Shown here in pieces: positions 35,682 through 43,446 of a stretch of 64,000 bases of DNA (positions are counted from its first letter, which is position 1; each line of letters begins with the position of its first letter). The notes beneath the pieces were generated by a model. The model saw only the letters and a list, made by a program, of their open reading frames with translations. It searched no databases and was not told the DNA's origin. Both the position numbers and the translations under genes were made by a program. The DNA comes from Erwinia sp. SLM-02 (lineage in GTDB: Bacteria > Pseudomonadota > Gammaproteobacteria > Enterobacterales > Enterobacteriaceae): contig NZ_JAQISN010000005.1 in NCBI RefSeq assembly GCF_037450285.1, forward strand, positions 186,001 to 250,000, given 5' to 3'.

Positions 35682-36815
35682 TTATTTCCCGGTGGCGGGT
35701 ATTGCCGGTGCCGCCCGGCTTTTCAGAATACGCAGCCCGCACAGTGCGATAAACGCGCTGTAGCCTGCCAGCAGCCAGAACGGCGTCAGCGGCGGCAGAT
35801 TCGCCATCACCTGCCCGACAATCAGCGGCCCCACCACGCCACCGGCCAGCGCGGCCGTCACGATAATCGAGCCGGTGCGCGGGTCGTTGCCCATTCGCGC
35901 CGAACCAAACACAAAGAAGTTCGGGAATATGCTGCCGATAAAGAAGCCCGCCAGGGGATAGGTCAGCGTCGGGGCGATCCCGCTCCCGGCGCAGGCCAGC
36001 AGCACGGCACCACCGATGAAGCCGCCGATCAGCATCGGCGCGGCCGGCAGGCGATGGCCGACAAAACTCAGCGCAATACGCCCGCTGAGGAAGAAAACAA
36101 AGAACAGCGAGAGCGCGCTGGCCGCCGCTGTGTCGCTGAAATTCCCCGCCACCAGGATCACCGGACCCAGCCCGATCAGACAGGCTTCAATTGCCGTCCC
36201 CGAGGCGCCCACCAGCAGCGTCGGCACCGAGAGCGTGAAGCCGCTGTTGCCCTGAGCCGTTTCTTCTGCAACGTACGTTTTTGGAAAACGGAACGACAGC
36301 AGCAGCGGCAGGATCAGCCCGACAGCCAGAATGCCGAAGCACAGCTGCGGATTGCGCGCCAGCGCCACAAACACCAGCGGGGCGACAATGGCACCGCCGC
36401 CGAACAGCGCATTGACCAGGCTGACCATCGACGGTCCCCTGTTGCCGAAGGCAGCAAGCAGGCGGGTATTCACCAGCGCCAGGCTGGCACCGTACCCCGC
36501 ACCAAACGCCAGCGATCCCAGCAGCGTCAGCGGCCAGCCGGGATGGAACGCCATCAGCGCTGCGCCCACCACCAGCAGGGTAAAGGCCAGCGCCGTCCAG
36601 TCACGCTTACCGGCAAAAAACAGCGCGATAACCCCAATCAGCGCCCCGACCCACTGGGCGGTCACCACCATGCTGGCCGAAGCAATTGTCAGATCGAACA
36701 TCTGGCGAAACTCCGGCAGCACCGGCCCCATCAGCGACTGCCCGGCCCCCATCAGCACAAAGGCAATAATGCTGCCGGTCAGCAACAGCCCGTTATTTTT
36801 TACTCTTTCCATCAT
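35682..36815 (-). CDS. MFS transporter of the polyol-like catabolic cluster
   Basis: A 377-residue, 12-helix major facilitator protein (FucP/YfcJ-like in general shape, with helix 1 FVLMGAGQSLMGPVLPEF). ATG 36815 is preceded by GGAG; 36812 is an alternative. It is divergent from the GlpD-like dehydrogenase and kinase genes with a shared regulatory region, so it probably imports the sugar or sugar alcohol they process. Direct evidence for the substrate is lacking. Confidence 0.82.
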   Translation of the reverse strand: MMERVKNNGLLLTGSIIAFVLMGAGQSLMGPVLPEFRQMFDLTIASASMVVTAQWVGALIGVIALFFAGKRDWTALAFTLLVVGAALMAFHPGWPLTLLGSLAFGAGYGASLALVNTRLLAAFGNRGPSMVSLVNALFGGGAIVAPLVFVALARNPQLCFGILAVGLILPLLLSFRFPKTYVAEETAQGNSGFTLSVPTLLVGASGTAIEACLIGLGPVILVAGNFSDTAAASALSLFFVFFLSGRIALSFVGHRLPAAPMLIGGFIGGAVLLACAGSGIAPTLTYPLAGFFIGSIFPNFFVFGSARMGNDPRTGSIIVTAALAGGVVGPLIVGQVMANLPPLTPFWLLAGYSAFIALCGLRILKSRAAPAIPATGK

Positions 36816-36860
36816 TTCACTCCAAAGTTATGCAGGTTTTCATTGTTTTTCAGTAGGTAA

Positions 36861-36920
36861 GAAGAAAAAAAACCTGCAGCAGTCGGATGGTGAAATCCCG
36901 CAGGCAGGTGTTTTTTCTTC
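36861..36920. terminator. Bidirectional terminator/attenuator in the divergent control region
   Basis: A 17-base arm GAAGAAAAAAAACCTGC (36861-36877) and its near-exact complement (36904-36920, one mismatch) enclose 26 nt. On both strands a GC stem (CCTGC/GCAGG) is followed by a long T tract, T8 toward the MFS gene. It lies between the two divergent start codons, so it acts on leader transcripts rather than gene ends. Confidence 0.6.
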
Positions 36921-36933
36921 ACATTACTGTTAC

Positions 36934-36967
36934 ATTGATATTGACATTAGTCTATCAATATTGACAT
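36934..36967. promoter_or_regulatory. Direct and inverted repeats, putative operator of the polyol cluster
   Basis: ATATTGACAT occurs at 36938-36947 and again at 36958-36967, 20 bp apart (two helical turns). ATTGATA (36934-36940) and TATCAAT (36953-36959) form an overlapping inverted pair. TTGACA elements within both repeats could also be -35 boxes. It is 52 bp before the dehydrogenase start and a candidate site for the SorC or LysR protein of the cluster. Confidence 0.5.
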
Positions 36968-37018
36968 ATGTAATGCGAAGACCGTGTTTAATAATCGAAG
37001 TTTCGTGAGGCAGATCGC

Positions 37019-38689
37019 ATGTTGAGTTCGGAAAGTAGGATCCCATCGCACACTGGCCGTCAGGAGGCCTGGGAGAAGCTAAAAGCGAACCCGGTACCGG
37101 ATGTGCTGGTGATTGGCGGAGGTGTAAATGGAGTGGGGCTGTTGCGGGATCTCTCCCTCAACGGGGTTTCGGCAACGCTGATCGACAGCGGTGATTTCTG
37201 CGCCGGGGCCAGCAGTGCGTCAAGCCGCATGGCCCACGGCGGGCTGCGCTATCTGGAGAACCGCGAGTTCGACCTGGTGCGTGAGTCGGCGCGGGAGCGC
37301 AATATGCTGCTGCATGATGCGGCGCATCTGGTCAAACCGCTGGAGGTGGTGGTGCCAGTGCGCCACTGGGTGAAAGGCCTGCCCAGTACGGCGCTGCGCT
37401 TTTTCGGCTTCTCCCGCAGCCCGGGACCGCTCAGCTTCATCGCCCTGAAAAGCGGCCTGCTGGCCTACGAACGTTTTGGCGCGATCCGTCGCGCGCTGCC
37501 GCATCATAAAGTCGTCATCGGCAGTAAAAACTTCCCGCCCGGCCTGCCCAAAGCCGTACGTTCGGTGATCAGCTATTACGACGGGCAGATCACCGGCCCC
37601 GAGGCGCTGGTGTTTGAAATGCTGGAGGCCGCCAGCCGCATCGATGGCGTCACCGCCGTGAACCACCTCCGCTGGCACTACGCACAGGAGGGACAGTTTG
37701 TTGTCACCGACCCGCTGAGCGGCGAGACGGCAGAACTGCGTCCCAGAGTGATTATCAATGCCGCCGGTTCGGCCATTGACCGGGTCAATTCGCAGCTGGG
37801 CATCGACGCAACCCGCGTCAGGGGCGTGAAGGGTGCGCATCTGGTGCTGCGCCATCCTCAGCTTCACGGCCGCATGGCCGGGCGATCGTTCTATTTTGAC
37901 GACGGGCGCGGACGGATGGTGGTCTGTATGCCGGTGCAGGACGTGACGCTGATTGGCACCACCGAGGTGGAAACCGACGATCCGCAGGATCGCCGCGTGG
38001 TGGATGATGAAATTCACTATCTGCTGTCGTCGCTGAATCACCTGTTTGACGACATTACCCTGACCCGGGAACACATTGTCGCGGTCACCAGCGGCATCCG
38101 TCCGCTGCAGGCGGGAAACGGCAGCGCGACGCAGGCCGCCCGCGATCACGCCCTGTTCGAGGACCGCGCGGGCAGCACGCCGGTGATCTCGCTGGTCGGC
38201 GGGAAGTGGACCACCTTCCGCTCGTTTGCCGAAATGGCCGCCGACAGCGTGCTCGGCCTGCTGGGGCGGCAGCGAACGGCCAGCACCGCCGATCGCGCCT
38301 ATCCGGGTGCGGGTACGCTGGATGTGGTGCAGCTGGCGCAGGACAGCGGGCTGTCCACGCAGAGAGTGAAAGAACTTTATACCCGCTATGGCACCGTGGC
38401 CCGTCAGGTCGCAGCCTTCTGCGGCCAGGAAGAGGACACGCCGGTTGCCGATGCACCGGGCTACTCGCGCCGTGAAATTATCTGGCTGACCCGCAACCGT
38501 ATGACCCTTAATCTGGAGGATATGATCCTGCGCCGGACCAACATCGTGATGACCGGCCGACTTTCAACCTGCACGCTCGACAACATCGCTGACATTATGG
38601 CCGACACGCTGGGCTACGATGACTTATGGGCACAAACGCAGTCACAGGGCTGCGCCGCCGATCCCCGCATTCTCTGGAATGGAAAATAA
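37019..38689 (+). CDS. FAD-dependent polyol-phosphate dehydrogenase, GlpD/EryB-like
   Basis: A 556-residue flavoprotein of the glycerol-3-phosphate dehydrogenase family. The FAD-binding start is VLVIGGGVNGVGLLRDLSLNGVSATLIDSGDFCAGASSASSRMAHGGLRYLEN (about residues 29-82); a further FAD contact is LVGGKWTTFRSFAEMA (about 390), and the C-terminal DAO_C region spans about 410-550. Such enzymes oxidise a polyol phosphate to the keto form and pass electrons to quinone at the membrane. Followed immediately by an FGGY kinase, as in erythritol (ery) clusters, it probably acts on a phosphorylated tetritol or pentitol rather than on glycerol-3-phosphate. Confidence 0.87.
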   Translation: MLSSESRIPSHTGRQEAWEKLKANPVPDVLVIGGGVNGVGLLRDLSLNGVSATLIDSGDFCAGASSASSRMAHGGLRYLENREFDLVRESARERNMLLHDAAHLVKPLEVVVPVRHWVKGLPSTALRFFGFSRSPGPLSFIALKSGLLAYERFGAIRRALPHHKVVIGSKNFPPGLPKAVRSVISYYDGQITGPEALVFEMLEAASRIDGVTAVNHLRWHYAQEGQFVVTDPLSGETAELRPRVIINAAGSAIDRVNSQLGIDATRVRGVKGAHLVLRHPQLHGRMAGRSFYFDDGRGRMVVCMPVQDVTLIGTTEVETDDPQDRRVVDDEIHYLLSSLNHLFDDITLTREHIVAVTSGIRPLQAGNGSATQAARDHALFEDRAGSTPVISLVGGKWTTFRSFAEMAADSVLGLLGRQRTASTADRAYPGAGTLDVVQLAQDSGLSTQRVKELYTRYGTVARQVAAFCGQEEDTPVADAPGYSRREIIWLTRNRMTLNLEDMILRRTNIVMTGRLSTCTLDNIADIMADTLGYDDLWAQTQSQGCAADPRILWNGK

Positions 38690-38694
38690 TAATT

Positions 38695-40194
38695 ATGTCT
38701 GCATCCTACTTACCTCTCGTTCTCGCCATCGATGCCGGTGGCACCGCCGTTAAAGTCGCGCTGTTTGACAGCGCGGGACGTCTGGTCAGCCATCGCAACG
38801 CCGAAGTCACCACCGAACACTACCCGGATGGCCGGGTAGAGCGCGACGGTAACGCCTTCTGGCAGGCCACGCTGACCGCCATTCGCGACGTGCTGGAGGG
38901 CGACACCGCCGCACGGGTGGTGGCCGTTGGCTGTACCGGCTTCGGCAACGGCATTTTCCTCGTTGACGAGCACGGGCAGCCCACCCGTCCGGGCATCGTC
39001 TCGGTGGATCATCGCGCCCAGCCGATCGCCGATCGCACTGTTGCCGCCGGACAGGACCGGGCGCTGAGCGATGAAAACGGCCACCGTCCCTGGGGCGGTC
39101 AGACGCTGATCCAGCTGGCCGGGCTGGCGGAAAATGAGCCGGCGGTGATGGCGAAAACCCGCTGGGGGCTGGCCTGCAAGGATTTCATCCGCTTTTGTCT
39201 GACTCAGGAGGCGCTGACCGATCCGTCCGACGCCAGCGGCGGCGGGCTGATGAACCTGAGCCGCCAGGACTATTCGGCTGAGGCCTTCGATCTGCTGGGC
39301 CATCGCCCGCTGACGGAGAAGCTGCCGCCGATCGTCAACAGTTCCGCCATCGGCGGGCGCATCAGCGCAGAGATTGCCCAACTGACCGGGCTGCGCGAGG
39401 GCATCCCGGTCGCCGGCAGCATGATGGATGTGGCCTCCTGCGCGCTGGGCGCGGGCGTCACGTCGCCGGATCGCATGGTGTTTATTGCCGGCACCTGGGC
39501 GATTAACGCCATCGAAGTTCCGCGCCCGATAAGCGAGAACTATCCGCTGCTGAATATGCTCTACCGCGACGGCGCGGCCCGGCTGGTTGCCGAAGGCAGC
39601 CCGTCATCGGCCGCCAATCTGGGCTGGTACCTCAAACACGCGCTGGGCAACCGGGTCAGCGTGGACGAGGCGATGAACATCGCGGCTGGCTGCCCGGTCG
39701 ACAGCCAGCGCTGCTTCTTTATGCCGTATATCCACGGCCCCGATCCCTATCAGGGCAGCTTTATGCGCCTGCGCGCCACGGACAACGAGGCTTCAATGAT
39801 CCGCGCTATCTGCGAAGGCGTGGCGTTTGAGCACCGTCGCCACGCCGAAGCGCTGCTGGTTCACACTGGCGGAGCCTGGCCGGAAGCCATCCGTCTGACC
39901 GGCGGCGCGGCGCGTTCACCGCTGTGGGCGCAGATCTTTGCCGATACCTGCAACCGCCCGGTTGAGGTGGTGGATACGCCGGAGGTCGGCGCGCTGGGTG
40001 CGGCGATCTGCGCCGCCGTGGCGGGCGGGATTTATACCTCGCTGGAGCAGGCCACCGCTGCCATGAGCCGCATTCTGCGCCGCCATGACCCCGTTGCCGA
40101 AAACGTGGCGGTACTGCAGGCCCGCTACCGGGAATTCACGCGCCTCGACCAGGGAATCAAAGCGCTGCTGGACGTTCAACCTACCGATTACTGA
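38695..40194 (+). CDS. FGGY-family carbohydrate kinase
   Basis: A 499-residue kinase of the xylulose/ribulose/erythritol kinase family. N-terminal phosphate-binding loop AIDAGGTAVKVALFD, adenosine motif near ITGGAARSPLWAQIFADTCNRPVEVVDTPEVGALGAAICAA in the C-terminal half. Start 38695 (MSASYLP) lies five bases after the dehydrogenase stop; the longer frame overlaps that gene. It should phosphorylate the imported polyol or ketose so that the flavoprotein dehydrogenase and the aldolase-like protein can act. EryA, LyxK and similar kinases are the closest types; exact substrate unknown. Confidence 0.88.
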   Translation: MSASYLPLVLAIDAGGTAVKVALFDSAGRLVSHRNAEVTTEHYPDGRVERDGNAFWQATLTAIRDVLEGDTAARVVAVGCTGFGNGIFLVDEHGQPTRPGIVSVDHRAQPIADRTVAAGQDRALSDENGHRPWGGQTLIQLAGLAENEPAVMAKTRWGLACKDFIRFCLTQEALTDPSDASGGGLMNLSRQDYSAEAFDLLGHRPLTEKLPPIVNSSAIGGRISAEIAQLTGLREGIPVAGSMMDVASCALGAGVTSPDRMVFIAGTWAINAIEVPRPISENYPLLNMLYRDGAARLVAEGSPSSAANLGWYLKHALGNRVSVDEAMNIAAGCPVDSQRCFFMPYIHGPDPYQGSFMRLRATDNEASMIRAICEGVAFEHRRHAEALLVHTGGAWPEAIRLTGGAARSPLWAQIFADTCNRPVEVVDTPEVGALGAAICAAVAGGIYTSLEQATAAMSRILRRHDPVAENVAVLQARYREFTRLDQGIKALLDVQPTDY

Positions 40195-40206
40195 GAAGGG
40201 AATAAA

Positions 40207-41220
40207 ATGAGTTCGTTACTACCGTTTGAAACCACACGATTTGCTGAAAAGATCGATCGTATCCGCCGCGGTGAATACCGCCCCGGAGACTTTATGCTGG
40301 CCGATGCCAAAGACGGCGATCTGGCCGCAGGCGTCACCGCAATGGGCTACCGCCGCGACGGCAGCGGTGCCGCTGTGGGGTTACGCACCCGGCCGGAATT
40401 CCACCGGCAGATCCGCGATCTGATCCGCCAGGATACGCTGGATATTATGCTGACCTCTACCGCCACCATGGAGCAGCTGAAGGAAGAGGGCGCTTTCGAG
40501 GGCAGCCGGATGCTGGCGGCGTTTCGCGGCAATGAAGCCACGGATGCCTGGGTCGGGCTGCGCGGCGGCCGCTACCGCGAGTTTGCGCCGCTGCCGTATC
40601 GCGGCGCGGCGCTGGAGTTTGCCAGCGCGCCGATTTGCCTGTACTCGCTGACGTGGATCAATGATGCACGACACGATGCCGCCTCGCTGGAAGCCTACGC
40701 ACGCTTCCGCGCTGACGCCCGCTCGCACGGAATTATGCACTTCCTGGAGGTGTTTAATCCGAACGTGGACACCGGCCTCAGCGCGCAGGAGACTCCGGCG
40801 TTTATTAACGACTGCATTATCCGCACGCTGGCCTCGCTGACCCGTGCAGAGCGCCCGGAGTTTCTTAAAGTAGCCTATAACGGCCCGCAGGCGCTGGAAG
40901 AGCTGGTCAGCCACGATCCGTCGGTGGTGGTGGGCGTACTCGGCGGCGGGCAGGGGACGCATCGCGATACCTTTGAGCTGCTGGCGCAGGCCGAACGGCG
41001 CGGCGGCAGGCTGGCGCTGTTTGGCCGCAAGATCAACGGCGCGGAGCATCAGCCGACTATGGTGAACTGGATGCGCCGGGTGGTGGATCGCGAAGCCACC
41101 TCGCTGGAAGCCGTGCGCGGCTATCATGCGGATTTACAACGATTAGGCCTGCGTGCCGATCGTCATCTTGAAACCGATAGCGAGATAACGGAAGATGTGC
41201 TCCGGTCAGATTTAACCTAA
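40207..41220 (+). CDS. Class-I-aldolase-like TIM-barrel protein
   Basis: A 337-residue protein I do not recognise as a named enzyme. Two segments recall class I (Schiff-base) aldolases of the LacD/FbaB/LsrF/DeoC group: RPEFLKVAYNG (candidate Schiff-base Lys, about residue 222) and VVVGVLGGGQGTHRDTFELLAQAERRGGRLALFGRKI, a phosphate-binding Gly loop plus GR motif. AGAAGGGAA precedes the ATG. Twelve bases after the kinase stop, it should be the third step: splitting the phosphorylated ketose into two smaller carbon units. A sugar-phosphate isomerase is the alternative. Confidence in the fold is moderate, in the reaction low. Confidence 0.65.
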   Translation: MSSLLPFETTRFAEKIDRIRRGEYRPGDFMLADAKDGDLAAGVTAMGYRRDGSGAAVGLRTRPEFHRQIRDLIRQDTLDIMLTSTATMEQLKEEGAFEGSRMLAAFRGNEATDAWVGLRGGRYREFAPLPYRGAALEFASAPICLYSLTWINDARHDAASLEAYARFRADARSHGIMHFLEVFNPNVDTGLSAQETPAFINDCIIRTLASLTRAERPEFLKVAYNGPQALEELVSHDPSVVVGVLGGGQGTHRDTFELLAQAERRGGRLALFGRKINGAEHQPTMVNWMRRVVDREATSLEAVRGYHADLQRLGLRADRHLETDSEITEDVLRSDLT

Positions 41221-41234
41221 CCAGGAGCAAGGAT

Positions 41235-42191
41235 ATCAAGACGCAGCCCAAGAGTACGTCGCCGTCAGACAGGATCATTGCCGAAGCGGCATGGCTCTAT
41301 TACGTGAAAAACCTGACGCAAAGCGAAATCGCCACCCGCATGAAGCTGTCCCGCCTGACGGTGATTAACTACCTCAGGCTGGCCAAAACGCGGGAGATTG
41401 TCTCGGTACGGTTAAGCGGGGAACACTTCCGCACCAACGATCTTGCCGACCGTCTTGCGGAACGTTTCTCTCTGGACGATGCCTTTGTGATCCCCGCTGA
41501 CGGCCTGTCGGACGAAAGCCGGTTTAACGAAGTCTGCGAAGCGGCTGCACACGTCCTGCTTGATTTCCTTGAGCCTGGCGATCAGCTCGGCGTAAGTTGG
41601 GGTTCCACGCTGAGCCTGATCTCGGACAAGGTGCCGTACTGGCCGATTGAAAATCTGACGGTACGGCAGCTGATCGGGGCGATGTCCAACCCGCTGCTGC
41701 CCACCGCCGAACGCTGCTCGATTGAAATCGCTCACCGGCTCAGTGCGTTATGCGTCACCCTGAATGCGCCGGCCGTGTGCAGCAACAACGAGCTGGCCCG
41801 CCTGCTGCGCGAAGAGCCGATTATCGCCGGGCAGCTTGAGCATCTGACCCGCTGTAATAAAGCCATTTTCACCGTCAGCCCCTGCACCCCGGACGGCCAC
41901 GTCACCCAGTTTAAAATCGTTACCGAAAAAGAAGTTGAACGCTACGTTGCCCACGGCGCGGCGGGGATTATTGCCGGCCGCTTTATCGACAGCGCAGGGC
42001 AGCCGCTGCTCGGCGAGGTGGACGATCGCGTGATCGGCATTGAGCTGGATACCCTGCGCCAGATGAACGGCCTGCTGGTGGCCTCGGGGCTGGATAAGCT
42101 CACCGCCATCGTTGCCGCGCTGAAGGGCGGCTTTGCCAACACGCTGGTGATTGATACGCTGCTGGCCGAAGCCATTCTGGCACAGGAGTGA
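41235..42191 (+). CDS. SorC/DeoR-family sugar-responsive regulator, apparent ATC start
   Basis: A 318-residue regulator if begun at 41235. N-terminal helix-turn-helix: SDRIIAEAAWLYYVKNLTQSEIATRMKLSRLTVINYLRLAK; C-terminal sugar-binding domain from about residue 75, with LGVSWGSTLSLI and GADG-like loops. In this frame no ATG, GTG, TTG or CTG exists between the TAG at 41178 and the GTG at 41304, and starting at that GTG would remove half of the helix-turn-helix. AGGAG at 41223-41227, with ideal seven-base spacing, points to ATC at 41235. This is either a rare start codon or an ATG changed to ATC. Likely controls the polyol cluster. Confidence 0.8.
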   Translation: MKTQPKSTSPSDRIIAEAAWLYYVKNLTQSEIATRMKLSRLTVINYLRLAKTREIVSVRLSGEHFRTNDLADRLAERFSLDDAFVIPADGLSDESRFNEVCEAAAHVLLDFLEPGDQLGVSWGSTLSLISDKVPYWPIENLTVRQLIGAMSNPLLPTAERCSIEIAHRLSALCVTLNAPAVCSNNELARLLREEPIIAGQLEHLTRCNKAIFTVSPCTPDGHVTQFKIVTEKEVERYVAHGAAGIIAGRFIDSAGQPLLGEVDDRVIGIELDTLRQMNGLLVASGLDKLTAIVAALKGGFANTLVIDTLLAEAILAQE

Positions 42192-42195
42192 AGCC

Positions 42196-43158
42196 GTGAC
42201 GCCACTGCAGGATTTGGATTTAAAGCAGCTGGAAGCCTTCGCCGCGGTGATTTCCGCCGGAAGCGTGACGGCGGCGGCGAAAGCGCTGGAGCGCTCACAG
42301 CCCGCTGTTTCACGGCTGATTCAGGATCTGGAGCAGTCGCTGGGCTATCCGCTGTTTATCCGCAACGGGCCGCGCATCCATCCCACCTCGGAAGCGCTAC
42401 AGCTGCATCAGTACGTGCAAAAAGCGCTGCTGTCACTTCAGCAGATCCGCCTGCGGGCGCAGGAAATCGGCAGCCAGCAGCATCGCCCGCTGCATATCGC
42501 CGCCACGCCCGCGCTGGCTGCGGGGCTGCTGCCGCTGGCGCTGGCTTCGCTGAGCCTGCAAAACAAGGTGCAGATTATCAGTGAATCCGCCGAGCACACG
42601 GCGCACGCGGTGATCTCCGGCGAAGCGGATATTGCGCTGTGCAGCCTGCCGCTGGAGCACCACGCGGTGGAACTGCACTGGATCGGTCAGTCGCGCTGCG
42701 CGGTGGCGCTGCCGCAGGACGACCCGCTGGCGGCGCAGCAACAGGTCACGCTTGGCGATCTGGCCGGGCGGCGGCTGATTGCGCCATGGAACCCGCTGCG
42801 CCTGCGCGGCCGCTTTGAAAAAGCGCTCAAAAAACTGAAGACGCCGCTGCACGAAACCATTGAAACCAACTCCTCTGCCAACATCCTGGCCTGCGTGCGC
42901 GCCGGGCTGGGGGTGGCCATTCTGGAGCCGGTGACCGCCTGGGGGATGCCGCTGGAGGGTGTTGTCATCCGCCCGCTGGAGGAGGAAATTCCCTATTTTT
43001 TCGGGGTGATCACCCCGCAGGGGCGGCCGCTTCCCAGCGCCGCACAGTCGCTGGTCACCGCGCTGGCTACGGCTGCCGCCACGCTGCTGCCCGCTTTTCA
43101 GCAGCTGCCCGCCGCTGAGCACCCGCGCGTGATGCGGCTGATCAATCAGGACAGCTGA
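42196..43158 (+). CDS. LysR-family transcriptional regulator
   Basis: A 320-residue LysR protein beginning at GTG 42196 (TPLQDLDLKQLEAFAAVISAGSVTAAAKALERSQPAVSRLIQDLEQSL). The AGGAG ribosome site overlaps the stop codon of the SorC gene four bases upstream, so it is the last gene of the polyol operon. Two regulators in one catabolic operon is unusual; it may sense a downstream intermediate or a second substrate. Confidence 0.88.
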   Translation: MTPLQDLDLKQLEAFAAVISAGSVTAAAKALERSQPAVSRLIQDLEQSLGYPLFIRNGPRIHPTSEALQLHQYVQKALLSLQQIRLRAQEIGSQQHRPLHIAATPALAAGLLPLALASLSLQNKVQIISESAEHTAHAVISGEADIALCSLPLEHHAVELHWIGQSRCAVALPQDDPLAAQQQVTLGDLAGRRLIAPWNPLRLRGRFEKALKKLKTPLHETIETNSSANILACVRAGLGVAILEPVTAWGMPLEGVVIRPLEEEIPYFFGVITPQGRPLPSAAQSLVTALATAAATLLPAFQQLPAAEHPRVMRLINQDS

Positions 43159-43276
43159 TCGTCAGACGGCTCAAACTTGATTGAATTGGGCCGTTCCTCA
43201 CTCCCTTCCTTCCGGCCTATATATCATTTTCGGCATAAGATATAAGAAATCCGTCGTTCGAAATGCAAGCACTTTC

Positions 43277-43305
43277 TTGACACAAATCATGGTGCGGAGG
43301 ATTAT
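43277..43305 (+). promoter_or_regulatory. Putative promoter of the flavoprotein-AhpD-ABC operon
   Basis: TTGACA (43277-43282), 17-bp spacer, GATTAT (43300-43305). It lies in a 288-bp AT-rich gap upstream of the monooxygenase gene at 43447, which also holds a TATATC/GATATA inverted pair around 43221-43247. Confidence 0.4.
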
Positions 43306-43446
43306 CCAGCGATTACGCATGATTATGTGAATATCTGATTATTAGCGCTTAATCATGCTTTATTTGAATAATAGAAGTGCCGCTCTCCGGGCTTTTGCAG
43401 GCAGGCTGCCCACCGCCCGGGGGAGACAGCATTCAGGAAAATAACC

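Noticed and set aside
35595..36860. A 421-codon frame on the plus strand opposite the MFS gene
   Set aside because: It mirrors the MFS gene on the minus strand, with a composition of Gln/His/Arg-rich low-complexity protein typical of antisense shadows in GC-rich DNA; the MFS protein has clear helices and motifs.
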